Of a stretch of DNA of 34,056 nt, positions 16,483 to 24,112 are shown piece after piece. The notes under the pieces are model-generated. The model made no database searches, was not told the DNA's origin, and saw only the letters and a list, made by a program, of their open reading frames with translations. The DNA is from Candidatus Tantalella remota (GTDB lineage Bacteria; Omnitrophota; Gorgyraeia; Tantalellales; Tantalellaceae): contig JAVCCB010000068.1 in the NCBI GenBank assembly GCA_030765685.1, positions 1 through 34,056 on the forward strand. Reading direction: 5' to 3'. A program made the translations under genes and the position numbers. The first letter of the stretch is position 1. Every line of letters starts with the position of its first letter.

Positions 16483-16533
16483 AAAATATATCGTACCAAA
16501 GACCCAACTATTATTTAATAGGAGGCAATAAAC

Positions 16534-19128
16534 ATGTTACCGGAAAAACTTACAGTAAAAACACAGGAAGCCATAAGGGGCGCGCTTCGGGAAGCCGTAG
16601 ATAGAGGGCAGCAGGAGGTAGGCGCGGAACACCTCCTGTATTCGCTTCTTTCCGACGGGTCGGGGACCTGTGGGATAATATTGAAAAAGATAGGAGCTTC
16701 TCCCGCGGGGATGATGGCAGAATTGGATGAGGAGTTGTCCAAAAGAGCGCAGGTAAGCGGAGCGTCGGCGCAGGCGTACCTTTCGGCTGAGATGAACAAG
16801 CTTATGCAGGAAGCGGACAAGGAAGCCAGAAGCCTCAAGGATGATTATATCAGTGTAGAGCATCTGCTTTTGGCGATGACCAAAGAAAAGAAAGGCAGTG
16901 TGGCCCAGATCCTTAAGAAGCATCATGTTACTGCCGACAGGGTCTTGAGCGCTCTTCAGGAGATAAGGGGCGGGCAAAGGGTCGAGGATGAAGACCCGGA
17001 GGGCAAGTATCAGGCTCTCGAGAAATATGGTCGCGATCTTGTAGAGCTCGCGGATCTTGGAAAACTTGATCCCGTGATAGGCCGGGATGAAGAGATCCGG
17101 AGGCTAATACATGTCCTGTCCCGGAGGACAAAGAATAATCCGGTGCTGATAGGCGACCCCGGGACGGGAAAGACCGCCGTGGTGGAAGGACTGGCGCAGA
17201 GGATATCGTCCAAAGACGTACCCTCGACGCTTAAGGACAAACGGGTAATAGCGCTCGACCTGGGCGCTCTAATAGCGGGTGCAAAGTACAGGGGAGAGTT
17301 CGAAGACCGGCTGAAAGCGGTGATGAAGGAGATCAAGGAAAAAGAGGGCCAGATAATAGTATTCATAGACGAGTTGCATACGATCGTGGGAGCAGGCGGA
17401 GCGGAAGGAGCGGTCGACGCGTCCAATATGCTCAAGCCCGCTCTCGCGCGCGGAGAATTAAGATGTATCGGAGCTACGACTCTGGACGAGTATCGCAAGT
17501 ACATCGAAAAGGACAAAGCTCTGGAGAGGCGCTTCCAGCAGATTTTCATCGGAGAGCCCAGCGTGGAGAATACTATAGCGATCCTGAGGGGCCTCAAGGA
17601 GAAATACGAGATACATCACGGTGTAAGCATCTCCGATTCGGCAATAGTCGCGGCCGCTACGCTTTCGGACAGATATATCACGGCCCGTTTTCTCCCGGAT
17701 AAGGCTATAGATCTTATAGATGAAGCGGCGTCGAAGCTGAGGATAGAGATCGACAGCGTTCCTACTGAGATCGACCAGGTGCAGAGAAAGATAATGCAGC
17801 TTGAGATAGAAAATCAGGCGCTCAAGAAAGAAAAGCATACAGCCAGCGGGAAGACCAAGGTCAAGGACGTCGAAGAAGAGCTTAAGGGATTAAGGTCAAA
17901 GCTTCAGGAAATGAAAAAACACTGGGAAAAAGAAAAAGCCGTCATAGGAAAGATACAGGAGATAAAAGAACAGATGGACACCGTTCGCATCGAAGAGTCT
18001 AATGCCGAAAAAGAGGGAGATCTCGCGAAAGTCTCCGAGGTCCGTTATGGCACGCTTGTCAAACTTCAGGAAGCGCTTGATAAAGAGACATTGGAACTGG
18101 AAAAGGTCCAAAAGGATAACAAGATGCTGAAAGAAGAGGTGGACGACGAGGATATATCTGAAATAGTCTCACAGTGGACGGGGATACCGATAACCAAACT
18201 CATGGAATCGGAAATAGAGAAGCTTATACGGATGGAAGACGTCCTGGGCGAGCGCATCGTCGGTCAGGATGAAGCGGTGGAAAAGATCTCCGACGCTGTC
18301 CGTCGGTCACGCAGCGGTATGGGCGATCCGAACAGGCCTATAGGGTCCTTTCTGTTCCTTGGTCCTACCGGAGTGGGTAAGACCCATATGGCGCGTACGC
18401 TGGCCTGGTTTCTTTTTAATGATCCGGAAGCGATGGTGAGGATAGACATGTCGGAGTATATGGAAAAACATGCCGTGTCACGTCTTATAGGCGCGCCCCC
18501 GGGTTATGTGGGTTACGAGGAAGGCGGCCAGCTGACAGAGAAAATAAGAAGGAGGCCCTACAGCGTCGTTCTTCTGGATGAGGTAGAGAAGGCGCATCAC
18601 GACGTATTCAATATACTCCTGCAGATACTGGATGACGGGAGGCTTACCGATAATCAGGGGCATATCGTGGATTTTAAGAACACCATAATAATAATGACCT
18701 CTAATATAGGTAGCCAGTATTTCGTCGACGGCACGAACGGCAAAGAGGACATATCGCGTTTGGTGATGGAAGACGTTAAAAAACATTTTCGTCCGGAATT
18801 TCTCAATAGGCTTGATGAGATGGTGATATTCAACAGGCTTTCGGAAGATGATATAGTAAAGATCGTAGACCTGGAGCTTAAGAATATAACCGGCAGGCTT
18901 GCTGAACGGGATATCTCTGTCGAGATAACAAACGCTGCTGAAAAAGAGCTTGCCAAGCGCGGATATGACCCTGATTACGGGGCCAGGCCGCTCAAAAGGC
19001 TGATACAGAGAGAGATACAGGACAAAATGGCCCTTGAAATACTCAAGGGAGAGATCATCGACGGATCCATGGTGAAGGTGGATTTCGACGGTAAAAAAGA
19101 GACGTTCACTTTTAAAAATATAAAATAA
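16534..19128 (+). CDS. clpB: ClpB disaggregase (Hsp100)
   Basis: Hexameric AAA+ chaperone that pulls proteins out of aggregates together with DnaK/DnaJ/GrpE. The 864 residues show the double Clp N-domain (1-145), NBD1 with Walker A GDPGTGKT at 207-214 and sensor region, the coiled-coil M-domain (about 410-535) that contacts DnaK, and NBD2 with Walker A GPTGVGKT at 610-617. NBD1 signature [15 protein letters not shown] and the C-terminal [12 protein letters not shown] are present. The M-domain and lack of a ClpP loop distinguish it from ClpA/ClpC. AGGAGG lies 8 nt upstream of ATG. A J-domain gene follows after 11 bp in the same unit. Confidence 0.96.
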   Translation: MLPEKLTVKTQEAIRGALREAVDRGQQEVGAEHLLYSLLSDGSGTCGIILKKIGASPAGMMAELDEELSKRAQVSGASAQAYLSAEMNKLMQEADKEARSLKDDYISVEHLLLAMTKEKKGSVAQILKKHHVTADRVLSALQEIRGGQRVEDEDPEGKYQALEKYGRDLVELADLGKLDPVIGRDEEIRRLIHVLSRRTKNNPVLIGDPGTGKTAVVEGLAQRISSKDVPSTLKDKRVIALDLGALIAGAKYRGEFEDRLKAVMKEIKEKEGQIIVFIDELHTIVGAGGAEGAVDASNMLKPALARGELRCIGATTLDEYRKYIEKDKALERRFQQIFIGEPSVENTIAILRGLKEKYEIHHGVSISDSAIVAAATLSDRYITARFLPDKAIDLIDEAASKLRIEIDSVPTEIDQVQRKIMQLEIENQALKKEKHTASGKTKVKDVEEELKGLRSKLQEMKKHWEKEKAVIGKIQEIKEQMDTVRIEESNAEKEGDLAKVSEVRYGTLVKLQEALDKETLELEKVQKDNKMLKEEVDDEDISEIVSQWTGIPITKLMESEIEKLIRMEDVLGERIVGQDEAVEKISDAVRRSRSGMGDPNRPIGSFLFLGPTGVGKTHMARTLAWFLFNDPEAMVRIDMSEYMEKHAVSRLIGAPPGYVGYEEGGQLTEKIRRRPYSVVLLDEVEKAHHDVFNILLQILDDGRLTDNQGHIVDFKNTIIIMTSNIGSQYFVDGTNGKEDISRLVMEDVKKHFRPEFLNRLDEMVIFNRLSEDDIVKIVDLELKNITGRLAERDISVEITNAAEKELAKRGYDPDYGARPLKRLIQREIQDKMALEILKGEIIDGSMVKVDFDGKKETFTFKNIK

Positions 19129-19139
19129 GAGAGGATATC

Positions 19140-19814
19140 ATGGCGAATAAAGATTATTATCAGGTCCTGGGAGTCAAAGAGGATGCTTCGGACGCGGAGA
19201 TCAAAAAAACTTACCGCAAACTCGCGGTCAAGTACCATCCTGATAAAAACCCCGGAGATAAAAAAGCCGAAGAGACGTTCAAGTCCATATCGGAAGCGTA
19301 TTATGCGCTGGGAGATAAAAAGAGAAGAGCGAAGTACGATAATATGAGGAAGATGGGCGGATTTGACGGTAACTTTTCTTCTGACCAGGGATTCGATTTT
19401 TCTGAATTCATCAAACAGTTTGGAGGCGGCGGAGGCGGCGCTTCAAGGGGAGGGTTCTCATCAGGTTCTCAGTTTGGGGACATTTTTGGCGATATCTTCA
19501 CCTCGCAAGGCGGTGCCTCACGCGGCAATGGAGGGCGTACCTATTATTATTCCAGTGGAGGAGGTATGCGCCCCTCTGAGCAGGGCGCTCAGGAAGTCGA
19601 TACGGATGTTAGAGTCGAATTGCCCATCCCCGCGGATTTGGCAAAAAAGGGAGGGGAAGCCAAGTTTAAACTCTCAAGTGGCAAAAACATAACTCTCAAG
19701 ATCCCGAAGGGCACAAAGACCGCTCAGAAGATGAGACTCAGGGGGCAGGGGAGCAAATGCCCCTGCTGCCGGCATAAGGGGGATCTCATAGTGAAATTAA
19801 AGGTCAAGAAATAG
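19140..19814 (+). CDS. Short J-domain co-chaperone (DnaJ/CbpA-like)
   Basis: A 224-residue J-domain protein that should stimulate DnaK ATPase and deliver substrate. The J-domain fills 5-70 with His33-Pro34-Asp35; a Gly/Phe/Ser-rich linker follows (about 75-145, runs of G). Only one C-terminal beta domain is present (about 155-224: [20 protein letters not shown] ... [19 protein letters not shown]). The four-repeat zinc finger and the second beta domain of full DnaJ are missing, so it is shorter than CbpA (about 300). The ending [11 protein letters not shown] mirrors the end of CTD I/II in DnaJ. Its place behind clpB suggests a dedicated disaggregation partner. Confidence 0.88.
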   Translation: MANKDYYQVLGVKEDASDAEIKKTYRKLAVKYHPDKNPGDKKAEETFKSISEAYYALGDKKRRAKYDNMRKMGGFDGNFSSDQGFDFSEFIKQFGGGGGGASRGGFSSGSQFGDIFGDIFTSQGGASRGNGGRTYYYSSGGGMRPSEQGAQEVDTDVRVELPIPADLAKKGGEAKFKLSSGKNITLKIPKGTKTAQKMRLRGQGSKCPCCRHKGDLIVKLKVKK

Positions 19815-19839
19815 TCAACGACGATGGGCGCTCGGCAGG

Positions 19840-19920
19840 TTAAGGTTGAGATTGAGATTAAGGTTAAGATTTTATTAACAACGGATATCTGATCACTGAT
19901 GACTGGTCACTGGTCACTGA
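19840..19920 (+). repeat. Hexamer then heptamer arrays before arsR-type gene
   Basis: 19840-19870 is a ggttaa/gattga hexamer array; 19889-19920 is a heptamer array of TGATCAC, TGATGAC, TGGTCAC, TGGTCAC. The second unit type also occurs at 5871-5900. Confidence 0.75.
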
Positions 19921-19933
19921 CAAGGAGCACAAA

Positions 19934-20224
19934 ATGGCAGAATACGATCTCGTAAAGATATTCAAGGCGATGGCCGACAAGACCAGGCAGGATATACTGG
20001 AACTCCTCGCTGAAGAAGAAATGAACGTGACCGAGATCTGCTCCGAGTTCAGGATCTCTCAGCCGACGGTATCGCATCACCTGCACATATTAAGGAACTG
20101 CGATCTTGTAGATTATCGCAAAGACGGAAAGAATATTTATTACTACGTTAAAAGGGAAGTGGTAAATGATGTTTTCGGAAGGGTTGTCCGGAAAATGTAT
20201 ATAAAGATCATTAAGAAAAAGTAA
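19934..20224 (+). CDS. ArsR-type winged-helix transcription regulator
   Basis: A 96-residue DNA-binding protein. FKAMADKTRQDILELLAEEEMNVTEIC begins the wHTH, and FRISQPTVSHHLHILRNCDLV is the recognition helix region, followed by the beta wing RKDGKNIYYYV. The alpha-3 metal motif ELCVCDL of ArsR/SmtB sensors is not kept (only one Cys there), so it may sense something other than metal. AAGGAG precedes ATG 19934. The stop TAA is inside the first unit of a heptamer array. No target gene is evident; it may regulate itself. Confidence 0.9.
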   Translation: MAEYDLVKIFKAMADKTRQDILELLAEEEMNVTEICSEFRISQPTVSHHLHILRNCDLVDYRKDGKNIYYYVKREVVNDVFGRVVRKMYIKIIKKK

Positions 20225-20500
20225 ACAGTGAACAGTAAACTGTAAACAGATAGTAGCAGGTTAGAGCTCATAGATGATAGGTGACAGAAAAAGTCCTATG
20301 ACCTAGGACCTATGAGCCATCAGTGATCAGGGCATCGGGGGATCAGGATATTTGGGACTAGGGTATCAGGAAATCAGGGGATCGGGGAAAGGTTCTGTCC
20401 CTGATATCCCAATAGCCCGATATCCTAGTTCCCGATAACCCGATAACCTGATACCCTGTGTTTGCGTAACCGGTCAATGATGGACATGATCAGGTATCAG
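20221..20500 (+). repeat. Long inverted-array element A1
   Basis: Begins with four heptamers (GTAAACA, GTGAACA, GTAAACT, GTAAACA; 20221-20248). Next is a hairpin with GCTCATAG/CTATGAGC ends (20266-20317), then a left arm of ggatcagg/gggacta-type units (20330-20390) and a complementary right arm (20397-20458: CCCTGATATCCC, CAATAGCCCGATATCC ...), and a tail GTGTTTGCGTAACCGGTCAA. A diverged copy in the same orientation is at 23853-24050. No gene lies here. Confidence 0.85.
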
Positions 20501-20531
20501 GGATCAGTAACGCTCGCCGCACACGCTAACC

Positions 20532-20560
20532 TTCACATAGCACCCTCTGTGTGCTATTAT
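20532..20560 (+). promoter_or_regulatory. Promoter placing the start site at the ATG of the NYN gene
   Basis: TTCACA (20532-20537), 17-bp spacer, TATTAT (20555-20560; an overlapping TATACT is at 20558-20563). The expected start point falls at about 20567-20570, on the ATG itself, and no Shine-Dalgarno is present. The messenger may be leaderless. Confidence 0.45.
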
Positions 20561-20567
20561 ACTCCCT

Positions 20568-21065
20568 ATGATTACCACGCTTGTAATAGACGGATATAAC
20601 GCTATCAACGCTATTCCGGAAGCGCGAAAGAAGATCAATGAAAGTCTTCTTTCGGCGCGGAGCGCTATAATCATCATAGCCAAGGAGTTTGTGCGTTCGA
20701 GCGGTTATATAAATGATTTTTGTGTTGTCTTTGATGGACAGAATAAATACAGGAATCTGGAGAGGATGCACATCCCGGTCGGGGGCGTACAGGTATTTTC
20801 TGAAAGCGGGGAAGGCGACGATACGATAATAGATACAGTTCGAAAGTACGCGAACGAAGGCAGGGTAATAGTCGCTTCCAACGATAATTATGTGAAGAAT
20901 ATGTCCAGGGGGTATGGCGCTTCTCTTATGTCGGTGGACGATCTTGTCCGCAGGAAGGGGAAGGATTCCTGGAAGAAGAGCGAGGGCGACGAGAAAAAGA
21001 GAATAGGTAGGCGAGACCAGAATAAGATCACGAAGGATTACATGAAGGAACTTGGGCTCGAGTAG
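20568..21065 (+). CDS. NYN-domain (YacP/Rae1-like) predicted endoribonuclease
   Basis: A 165-residue PIN-like protein of the YacP group; the Bacillus member Rae1 cuts mRNA on the ribosome. The N-terminal TLVIDGYNAINA carries the first acidic residue, VVFDGQNKYRN the second, GEGDDTIIDTV the central acidic pair and VASNDNYVKN the last, together forming a plausible metal site. A basic tail (RRKGKDSWKKSEGDEKKRIGRRDQNK) probably binds RNA. ATG 20568 has no Shine-Dalgarno and may be translated leaderless. The neighbour is dusB, another RNA-related gene. Confidence 0.85.
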   Translation: MITTLVIDGYNAINAIPEARKKINESLLSARSAIIIIAKEFVRSSGYINDFCVVFDGQNKYRNLERMHIPVGGVQVFSESGEGDDTIIDTVRKYANEGRVIVASNDNYVKNMSRGYGASLMSVDDLVRRKGKDSWKKSEGDEKKRIGRRDQNKITKDYMKELGLE

Positions 21066-21072
21066 AAGCAAG

Positions 21073-21155
21073 GTGAGGGATAAAGGATAAGGGATAAAGG
21101 TTGAGGTAAAGGAACAACCTTTAATTTAACCCTTAATCTTCAATCCTTAACCCTG
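21073..21155 (+). repeat. Inverted heptamer arrays between NYN gene and dusB
   Basis: Left arm of ggataaa/gggataa units (21075-21115) and right arm of complementary cctttaa/cccttaa units (21117-21155) form an imperfect stem of nearly 40 bp. Confidence 0.8.
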
Positions 21156-21177
21156 AGGAAGGCCATAAATAGCGAGC

Positions 21178-22212
21178 ATGAAAAAGAAAACAGCGAACGA
21201 AATACAAGAAACGAACTACGAGATAACGAACAGGGATGCTATAAGGCAGATGATAGCCGCGAAGGCTGTTCTCGCGCCTATGTCAGGTATAACCGATGTC
21301 CCTTTCAGGATGATATGCAGAAAATTCGGATGTTCCTTCGCGTTCACCGAGATGGTGGATGTGAATGGTATAGTCTACAATAACAAAAAGACTTTTAAAT
21401 ATCTTGAAAGACTTCCCGGAGACCATCCGTTGGGAGCCCAGCTAGTGGGGCAGGACGAGGAAAGGCTTTTGCGCGTGGCCAGGCTGTGCGAGGAAGTAGG
21501 GTTCGGTATGGTCGACCTTAACGCAGGATGTCCCGCCAGGAAAGTTATTACCGGAGGTAAGGGGGCGTATCTGTTGAAGACTCCCGGTAAAATAGGCAGG
21601 CTGATAGCCAGGATGGTCAAGGGATTGGCAATACCTGTGACGATAAAGATAAGGAGCGGGTGGGACGAAGACTCTCTTAATTATCTTGAAGTGGCCAGGA
21701 TAGCGGAGGCCGAAGGGGCAAGCGCGATATGTATTCATCCCAGGACAAAAACCCAGATGTACAGGGGGCAGGCTTATCATGAGATGACACAGGAGGTAAA
21801 AGAGTCTGTAAGGATACCTGTTTTCGCGAGCGGTAACATGTTCAAGGCAAGCGACGTTAAGACTGTGATGGAAGATACCGGATGCGACGGGGTGTACATA
21901 GCAAGGGGCGCTCTTGGAAGGCCCTGGATCTTTGATGAGATAAACCGGATGTTTCAAGGTAAGGACGCTAAGGATGCCCCGGATCTTGACAGGATCAAGG
22001 AAGTTGTGGAAGAGCATTACCGGCTTTCACTGGAACATCACGGTGAGTTTCTTGGGAATAAAAGGATGCATAAACATCTTTCATGGTACCTTAAAGAGTA
22101 CAAGAACCTGAACGAGATGCTGAACGAGTATCGGGAGACAAAAGACCTGGATTCGTTTTTGGTGTTTTTGAAACGCTTGAGCCTGGATGGAAGAAAGCTT
22201 TATCTAAAGTAA
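21178..22212 (+). CDS. tRNA-dihydrouridine synthase, DusB-like
   Basis: FMN enzyme that reduces specific uridines in tRNA to dihydrouridine using NADPH. In the 344 residues the TIM-barrel starts with LAPMSGITDVPFR. DLNAGCPARKVITGGKGAYL holds the catalytic Cys, IKIRSGWDED the FMN/substrate Lys, ICIHPRTKTQMYRG the conserved His, and IARGALGRPWIF the phosphate-binding end. A helical domain closes the protein. The 25-residue N-terminal extension is unusual and weakly supported; Met at 21250 is an alternative start, though neither has a strong ribosome site. Placement in the DusB branch rests on motif resemblance. Confidence 0.92.
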   Translation: MKKKTANEIQETNYEITNRDAIRQMIAAKAVLAPMSGITDVPFRMICRKFGCSFAFTEMVDVNGIVYNNKKTFKYLERLPGDHPLGAQLVGQDEERLLRVARLCEEVGFGMVDLNAGCPARKVITGGKGAYLLKTPGKIGRLIARMVKGLAIPVTIKIRSGWDEDSLNYLEVARIAEAEGASAICIHPRTKTQMYRGQAYHEMTQEVKESVRIPVFASGNMFKASDVKTVMEDTGCDGVYIARGALGRPWIFDEINRMFQGKDAKDAPDLDRIKEVVEEHYRLSLEHHGEFLGNKRMHKHLSWYLKEYKNLNEMLNEYRETKDLDSFLVFLKRLSLDGRKLYLK

Positions 22213-22318
22213 TCCGGGAGTTGGGAATTGGGAATAGGGAAGTGGGAATGGTGAAAAGCCGGGAATTGAGAATAGTGCCCCTGTTACAATTCCCTATTCC
22301 CCGTTCACCCTTCCCCAA
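22213..22318 (+). repeat. Inverted heptamer element before maf (copy 1)
   Basis: Five units GGGAGTT, GGGAATT, GGGAATA, GGGAAGT, GGGAATG (22216-22250), a centre containing GAATAGTG...GTTAC, then complementary ATTCCCTATTCCCC and CACCCTTCCCC. A shorter relative with the same centre lies on the other side of maf. Confidence 0.82.
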
Positions 22319-22362
22319 AACAGCGCACCCTATCTTATGCGCTAATACAAGGAGAGCACTAT

Positions 22363-22953
22363 ATGAAATCTATTATCCTCGCTTCCGCGTCCGAGAGGAG
22401 ATCGCGGATACTCATCGAGTGCGGTATTAAACATGAAGTGCGTGTAAGTAATGCGGATGAAAATGCCGGTGGAGACAAAAGTGTTTACAATATAGTAGTG
22501 GAGAACGCTTCTAAAAAAGCTGACGTTATAGTGAAGGACTGTAAAAAATCCATTGTTATAGGTGCCGACACGATGGTCTTGCATGGCGAGACCATCATAG
22601 GCAAACCGGCGGATGAAAATGAGGCCAGGGGGATGCTGAAAGAGTTCTCCGGAACAGGCATCGAAGTCTATACCGGTCTTTGTGTTGTTGACGCGGATGG
22701 AAAGAGAAAAGTTTGCGGATATGACAAGAGCAGTCTTGTCGTAGCTGCCCTTTCAGAAAAAGATGTGGATAAGTACTTTAAGCTGCTGGGGCCTTATGAT
22801 AAAGCAGGAGGGTTCAGCATAGAGGGGGTAGGGTCTCTTATTTTTGACAATATCAGAGGTTCTTATTTTAATATTTTAGGATTACCGATGATGAAACTCG
22901 CGGAACTGTTCCATGAGCTTGGGGAGGATATCGCGGGATATATACAGAAATAG
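22363..22953 (+). CDS. maf: Maf-family nucleotide pyrophosphatase
   Basis: Hydrolyses (modified) nucleoside triphosphates to monophosphates, a house-cleaning function. In the 196 residues the N-terminal ILASASERRSRIL is the Maf signature. IGADTMVLHGETIIGKPADE contains the catalytic Asp and conserved Lys, and GPYDKAGGFSIEG with GSYFNILGLP close the fold. Subfamily (dTTP/UTP- or m7GTP-type) cannot be set safely. AAGGAGAG precedes ATG 22363. Its stop codon TAG is the start of the heptamer array that follows. Confidence 0.92.
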   Translation: MKSIILASASERRSRILIECGIKHEVRVSNADENAGGDKSVYNIVVENASKKADVIVKDCKKSIVIGADTMVLHGETIIGKPADENEARGMLKEFSGTGIEVYTGLCVVDADGKRKVCGYDKSSLVVAALSEKDVDKYFKLLGPYDKAGGFSIEGVGSLIFDNIRGSYFNILGLPMMKLAELFHELGEDIAGYIQK

Positions 22954-23020
22954 GGAATGGGGAATAGAGAATTGAGAATAGTGTCACAGTTCCCTATTCC
23001 CTATTCACGATTCCCCAAAT
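22951..23020 (+). repeat. Inverted heptamer element after maf (copy 2)
   Basis: TAGGGAA, TGGGGAA, TAGAGAA, TTGAGAA (22951-22978), centre TAGTGTCACAG, then complementary TTCCCTATTCCCTATTCAC and GATTCCCC. The first unit includes the maf stop codon. Confidence 0.85.
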
Positions 23021-23041
23021 GCGTGCCCAACATCTAACACT

Positions 23042-23857
23042 ATGAAACACTACACAATACCATTTTTTATTCCCAACAAAGGATGCCCAAACCAGTGCAT
23101 CTTTTGTGATCAGGGCAGGATATCGGGGGAGTCTATGCCGGATCCTGAAAGTGTGCCGGGTAAAATAGAACAATATCTTGCTACGATGCCCGGCTCCGGT
23201 GTTCACAAAGAAGTAGGTTTTTTTGGCGGTACTTTTACGGGGCTCTCGCTTCAGGAGCAGCGGCACTTTCTTGAGCCTGTCAGGCCGTTCCTGGAAGAGG
23301 AGCGGGTGCAGGGGCTAAGGCTGTCCACCCGGCCCGACCTGGTGGATGAGAAAAAGGCGCGGTTCCTGAAGACACATGGAGTTACCTGTGTAGAGCTGGG
23401 TGTTCAGTCCATGTCAGATAGCGTCCTTGCCCGTTCTAAACGGGGACATACGGCGGAAGACGTGAAGAACGCTTCATGGGCGATACTCACCGAAGGCCTT
23501 AGCCTGGGGCATCAGATGATGGTGGGGCTCCCTGATAGTAGTCTGGAAGACGAGCTGTATACAGCGAAATGCATAGCCCATCTGGGAGCATCCCAGGTAA
23601 GGATTTATCCCGTAATAGTGATCTGCGAGACCGAACTGGCCGAGGAGTGGCGGTTGGAAAAATATGAACCTTTACCTCTGGAAGAGGCTCTCGATCGCGC
23701 GGCCCTCCTGATACAGTTTTTTGAATCCAACGATATCAAAGTCATAAGATGCGGCCTGCATCCTTCGGAAGGATTGTTGTCCGGCGAGGAATATCTGGCA
23801 GGACCGTTCGATCCCCGTTTTGGGCAGCGAGCTCGAGAGAGGGTGCGTAGTAGTTAA
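23042..23857 (+). CDS. Radical SAM protein (Elp3-like group), short C-terminus
   Basis: A 271-residue radical SAM enzyme. CPNQCIFC (Cys15, Cys19, Cys22) binds the [4Fe-4S] cluster that cleaves SAM. FGGTFTGL is the SAM-binding glycine motif, and LSTRPDL and ELGVQSMSDSVL are typical of the Elp3/HemN-like oxidoreductase group. The substrate is unknown. The frame ends in RVRSS where GTTAACA, the first unit of a heptamer array, supplies TAA. Relatives usually continue after the GPFDPRFGQ region, so the C-terminus may have been replaced by the repeat. No Shine-Dalgarno is seen before ATG 23042. Confidence 0.85.
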   Translation: MKHYTIPFFIPNKGCPNQCIFCDQGRISGESMPDPESVPGKIEQYLATMPGSGVHKEVGFFGGTFTGLSLQEQRHFLEPVRPFLEEERVQGLRLSTRPDLVDEKKARFLKTHGVTCVELGVQSMSDSVLARSKRGHTAEDVKNASWAILTEGLSLGHQMMVGLPDSSLEDELYTAKCIAHLGASQVRIYPVIVICETELAEEWRLEKYEPLPLEEALDRAALLIQFFESNDIKVIRCGLHPSEGLLSGEEYLAGPFDPRFGQRARERVRSS

Positions 23858-24050
23858 CAGTAAACTGTAAACAGTGAACAGATTCAGGATATCGGGGGAT
23901 CAGGAGATCAGGGACTAGGATATCAGGAAATCAGGGGCGCGGAAAAAGGTTCTGTTCCTTATACCCCAATAGCCCGATACCCTAGTCCCCGATAACCCAA
24001 TAACCCAATAACCTGATACCCTGTGTTTGCGCAACCGATCAACGATGGAA
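23853..24050 (+). repeat. Long inverted-array element A2
   Basis: Direct, diverged copy of A1: four heptamers GTTAACA, GTAAACT, GTAAACA, GTGAACA (23853-23880), left arm (23885-23937), right arm (23954-24022) with CAATAGCCCGATACCCTAG, and the tail GTGTTTGCGCAACCGATCAA. The small GCTCATAG hairpin of A1 is missing. Confidence 0.85.
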
Positions 24051-24068
24051 GTGACCAGTCAGCAGGCT

Positions 24069-24097
24069 GAATACTAAATACTGAATACTGAATACAA
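24069..24097 (+). repeat. Heptamer array (tgaatac) before DUF6873-like gene
   Basis: TGAATAC, TAAATAC, TGAATAC, TGAATAC: nearly identical to the array before pgi at 8672, 15.4 kb away, next to an unrelated gene. Confidence 0.85.
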
Positions 24098-24112
24098 AAT
24101 ACGCGTCCAAGT

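Noticed and set aside
16211-16533. CIRCE/HrcA operator or a heat-shock sigma promoter upstream of clpB
   Set aside because: No TTAGCACTC-N9-GAGTGCTAA repeat and the promoter fits ordinary sigma-70 best.
20221-24050. Composite transposon bounded by A1 and A2
   Set aside because: No transposase or integrase between or beside the copies, and the enclosed genes look like ordinary housekeeping genes; kept only as a recombination possibility.
20221-24100. CRISPR array
   Set aside because: Repeats are 7-8 bp and degenerate, with no 20-40-bp direct repeats and unique spacers and no cas genes.
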